Below, one piece after another: positions 48,267 through 50,430 of a DNA stretch of 50,430 bases (positions within the stretch are counted from its first letter, which is position 1; every line of letters starts with the position of its first letter). The translations under genes and the position numbers were made by a program. Origin of the DNA: Nitrososphaerales archaeon (lineage in GTDB: Archaea > Thermoproteota > Nitrososphaeria > Nitrososphaerales > JACAEJ01); contig JACAEJ010000015.1 in assembly GCA_013388925.1 (NCBI GenBank), positions 1-50,430 on the forward strand, given 5' to 3'. The notes beneath the pieces were generated by a model. The model had not been told where the DNA came from, did not search any database, and saw only the letters and a program-made list of their open reading frames with translations.

Positions 48267-48969
48267 GAGAAGCCTTTCGATAGCTCTTGTCGAGCCTTTC
48301 TATGAAGTGAACGTGGGGCACGTTGCAAGGGTCATGAAGAACTTTGGAATAGACGAGCTGTTATTGATCAAGCCAAGAGTCGATCTGAGTAAGGCAAGGA
48401 AGTTCGCATCTCACGGTGTAGACATACTCGAAAAGTCGAAGGAGACGAACTTCAACCATATGGTAAAGAACTTCGATATGATCGTCGGTACCACTGCAAT
48501 AGTGAGCAAGAAACCATCTAACATCGCGAGGAAGGCATCGACGCCAGAAGATCTTGCCAAGAATCTGGGAGGTTTTGTGGGGAGTGTATGCCTAGTCTTT
48601 GGGCGTGAGGCGACAGGTCTAAACAACAAAGAGCTGAAGCTCTGTGATCTGGTAGTGAGCATACCCACTGGTACCGACTATAGAACCTTGAACATATCCC
48701 ACTCTGTAGCCATAATACTATACGAAATATCGAAGCAAGGAGTGGAGAGCATCGAGGAGAGGGCATCAAGAGAGGATAGAGAGAGGGTGATTAAATATTC
48801 GATGAAACTGGCTAAAATATGCTCTTACAAGGAGCACAAGATACCCTTGCTGAGAAACGCCATGAAAAGGTTACTTGCAGAGAGCAGGATCAGCCCAAGA
48901 GAGGCCTATCTTGCCATGGGCCTTTTTAGGAAGGCAGTTCTAGCTTTAGAAAAGGAGAAAAAAGGCTAA
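48253..48969 (+). CDS. trmJ: SPOUT-family tRNA/rRNA methyltransferase (TrmJ-like)
   Basis: IALVEPFYEVNVGHVARVMKNFGIDELLLI, LVFGREATGLNNKELKLCDLVVSIPTGTDYRTLNISHSVAIILYEI. Confidence 0.9.
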   Translation: MVIPMRSLSIALVEPFYEVNVGHVARVMKNFGIDELLLIKPRVDLSKARKFASHGVDILEKSKETNFNHMVKNFDMIVGTTAIVSKKPSNIARKASTPEDLAKNLGGFVGSVCLVFGREATGLNNKELKLCDLVVSIPTGTDYRTLNISHSVAIILYEISKQGVESIEERASREDRERVIKYSMKLAKICSYKEHKIPLLRNAMKRLLAESRISPREAYLAMGLFRKAVLALEKEKKG

Positions 48970-49163
48970 GTCCTTCGCCCATGCAAACGAATCGCGATAG
49001 ACAACATTCGAATCGATTTCTTTCCATATATCCTACTCCTAAATACTGTCGATTGATAGTCGAATCCAAGAGCAACTTATTCTCTTACTTGGTTCAAGTC
49101 CACAAAGCTAAATGACAACAGACCGATACAGTGAATGCTAGCCCTAGGCTCGATGTAGATCAT

Positions 49164-49424
49164 CTAGAGGTACGGATCCACATCGTCGTGAACCTCTATC
49201 TCTTCCTGCTCTTTTGTATCGTCCCCTTCCACCTTGAACAAGGTCTCCTGTGAGTGGCGGATGGCCGCCCTTTTCCTCTGGAACCAAGTGCCATAGAGCT
49301 TGCCACACGCCTTGCACCTTACGCCAAAGTCAGAGTAGAACAGCACCTCTCCTCCGCAGGTGCATTTTCCGTAGGTACCACGCTCCTCGAGTACTTGAAT
49401 CGTTCGGACCGTTCTTTGCCTCAA
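49164..49424 (-). CDS. Small zinc-ribbon protein, likely TTG start at 49424
   Basis: CTCGGEVLFYSDFGVRCKACGKLYGTW; purine-rich RBS-like GAGGGGGAGAC before TTG; the 49496 ATG of the ORF track would read through the promoter palindrome. Confidence 0.65.
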   Translation of the reverse strand: MRQRTVRTIQVLEERGTYGKCTCGGEVLFYSDFGVRCKACGKLYGTWFQRKRAAIRHSQETLFKVEGDDTKEQEEIEVHDDVDPYL

Positions 49425-49437
49425 GTCTCCCCCTCTA

Positions 49438-49457
49438 ATTATAACATATGTTATAAT
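49438..49457. promoter_or_regulatory. 20-bp perfect palindrome at the promoter of the zinc-ribbon gene
   Basis: ATTATAACATATGTTATAAT, fully self-complementary, adjacent to a TATA-like tract. Confidence 0.6.
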
Positions 49458-49668
49458 ATAAACCTTTAGGCTGCCTTTCTGAAAAAGTCTGGCCATCTAA
49501 ATCATGCTTTAGAAAGATCTATGTTTTGGAATTTTTCAAATCATCAAATGTTATGCTCTACAATGACCTTTGGCAAGAGCATCTGTTGGGCTTATGGTGC
49601 ATACCTATGAATGGGCATGACCATAAGGTTTAAAATTGAACAAATATAAGCCCGAAGGTGGATAGAAA

Positions 49669-49983
49669 ATGCCTATAGATCCAAACTTCAAGAGCAACAG
49701 GAAGTTAGAAGGCAAGCACGAAGGTCACGACATTTGGGGTCCAGTCAATCCACCCAAAGTACTGGGAATACATGGTAGTGTAGTAGCATTAGACTTAGAT
49801 ATTTGCACAGGTGAAGGTACCTGCATAGATGTCTGTCCTGTGGCTGTATTCGATTGGCTGAATTCTCCTGGTCATCCAACCTCTGAAAAGAAGTCAGACC
49901 CTATAAGAGAACCCGATTGCATATATTGCATGGCTTGTGAGACTCAATGCCCAGAACAAGCCATTAAGATAATTCAGCCCTAA
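49669..49983 (+). CDS. Zinc-containing-type dicluster ferredoxin
   Basis: N-terminal His-containing extension plus CTGEGTCIDVCP and CIYCMACETQCP cluster motifs. Confidence 0.88.
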   Translation: MPIDPNFKSNRKLEGKHEGHDIWGPVNPPKVLGIHGSVVALDLDICTGEGTCIDVCPVAVFDWLNSPGHPTSEKKSDPIREPDCIYCMACETQCPEQAIKIIQP

Positions 49984-50109
49984 TCAAATCACATCAATCT
50001 AGCAGGCCAAAAGGCCGCCACACCATCTAGTACATCTTGACTCTCCTAGTGTGTCGCTTGTCCCATTTTTGCCTACACATACTTAATTATGGTGAACTGA
50101 TAGGTTACA

Positions 50110-50430
50110 ATGATGGACCTAGGACAGGCATTTGTAGTCCATGATCTGATTAAGCCGAATACTCTGGAGTTTAGAAGGTACCAGATGGATCTGGCTCTTG
50201 AATGCATTAATCAGAGCCTCTTGGTAGTAATCCCAACTGGTCTGGGCAAGACGGTCATTGCGTCGCTGGCAATAGCAGAACATCTTAGGCTTTTCCCAGA
50301 TAGGAAGTGTCTGATTCTTGCTCCGACAAGGGTCCTCGCCCACCAACATCACGGTTTTCTCACAAAACATCTTAGCATCGATGAGAAGGATATTGTGGCT
50401 ATAACGGGCGAAGACGATCCTGATTTGAGA
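50110..50430 (+). CDS. Hef/FANCM-type SF2 helicase, N-terminal fragment cut by window edge
   Basis: Manual translation MMDLGQAFVVHDLIKPNTLEFRRYQMDLALECINQSLLVVIPTGLGKTVIASLAIAEHLRLFPDRKCLILAPTRVLAHQHHGFL; Q-motif and Walker A. Confidence 0.8.
   Translation, partial: MMDLGQAFVVHDLIKPNTLEFRRYQMDLALECINQSLLVVIPTGLGKTVIASLAIAEHLRLFPDRKCLILAPTRVLAHQHHGFLTKHLSIDEKDIVAITGEDDPDLR

Noticed and set aside
49070-49125. GGTTCAAGTCC resembling a tRNA T-loop in the 48970-49163 intergenic region
   Set aside because: T-stem pairs poorly, and no acceptor stem, D-arm or anticodon arm could be drawn around it.
49991-50030. AGGCCAAAAGGCC hairpin between the ferredoxin and helicase genes
   Set aside because: Only a 4-bp GC stem with no T-tract; too weak to call a terminator.

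Overview
This is a gene-dense archaeal chromosomal segment, shown by Spt4/RpoE1, S24e/S27ae, TiaS, Taw1, DUF655-KsgA-HemK, archaeal RibC, GTP cyclohydrolase III and a Hef-type helicase. I saw no rRNA, tRNA, CRISPR array, intact transposon or phage module. Main blocks: (1) a nickel/hydrogen block made of HypA plus an Mrp/MinD-type HypB-like ATPase, a HycI-family protease, a complex-I-like group-4 [NiFe]-hydrogenase operon (A-B-C-D-H-I-J-K order, no L/M/N antiporter subunits here), and CbiMNQO divergent from NikR; (2) an information-processing block; (3) FO synthase genes cofG-cofH facing a seven-gene riboflavin operon (ribB-ribC-ribH-arfA-amidohydrolase-arfC-arfB). Observations most worth following up: the hydrogenase/complex-I hybrid operon; an amidohydrolase embedded where the riboflavin pathway needs a deaminase; a TGS protein whose GTPase motifs are lost; a surface protein gene with one reading frame interrupted by one TGA and one TAG; a 28-bp NikR-type palindrome and a geometrically identical inverted repeat before the hydrogenase operon; a strong stem-loop element upstream of tiaS; and a 20-bp perfect palindrome at a zinc-ribbon gene promoter. 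All family assignments come from reading motifs, with no database search.
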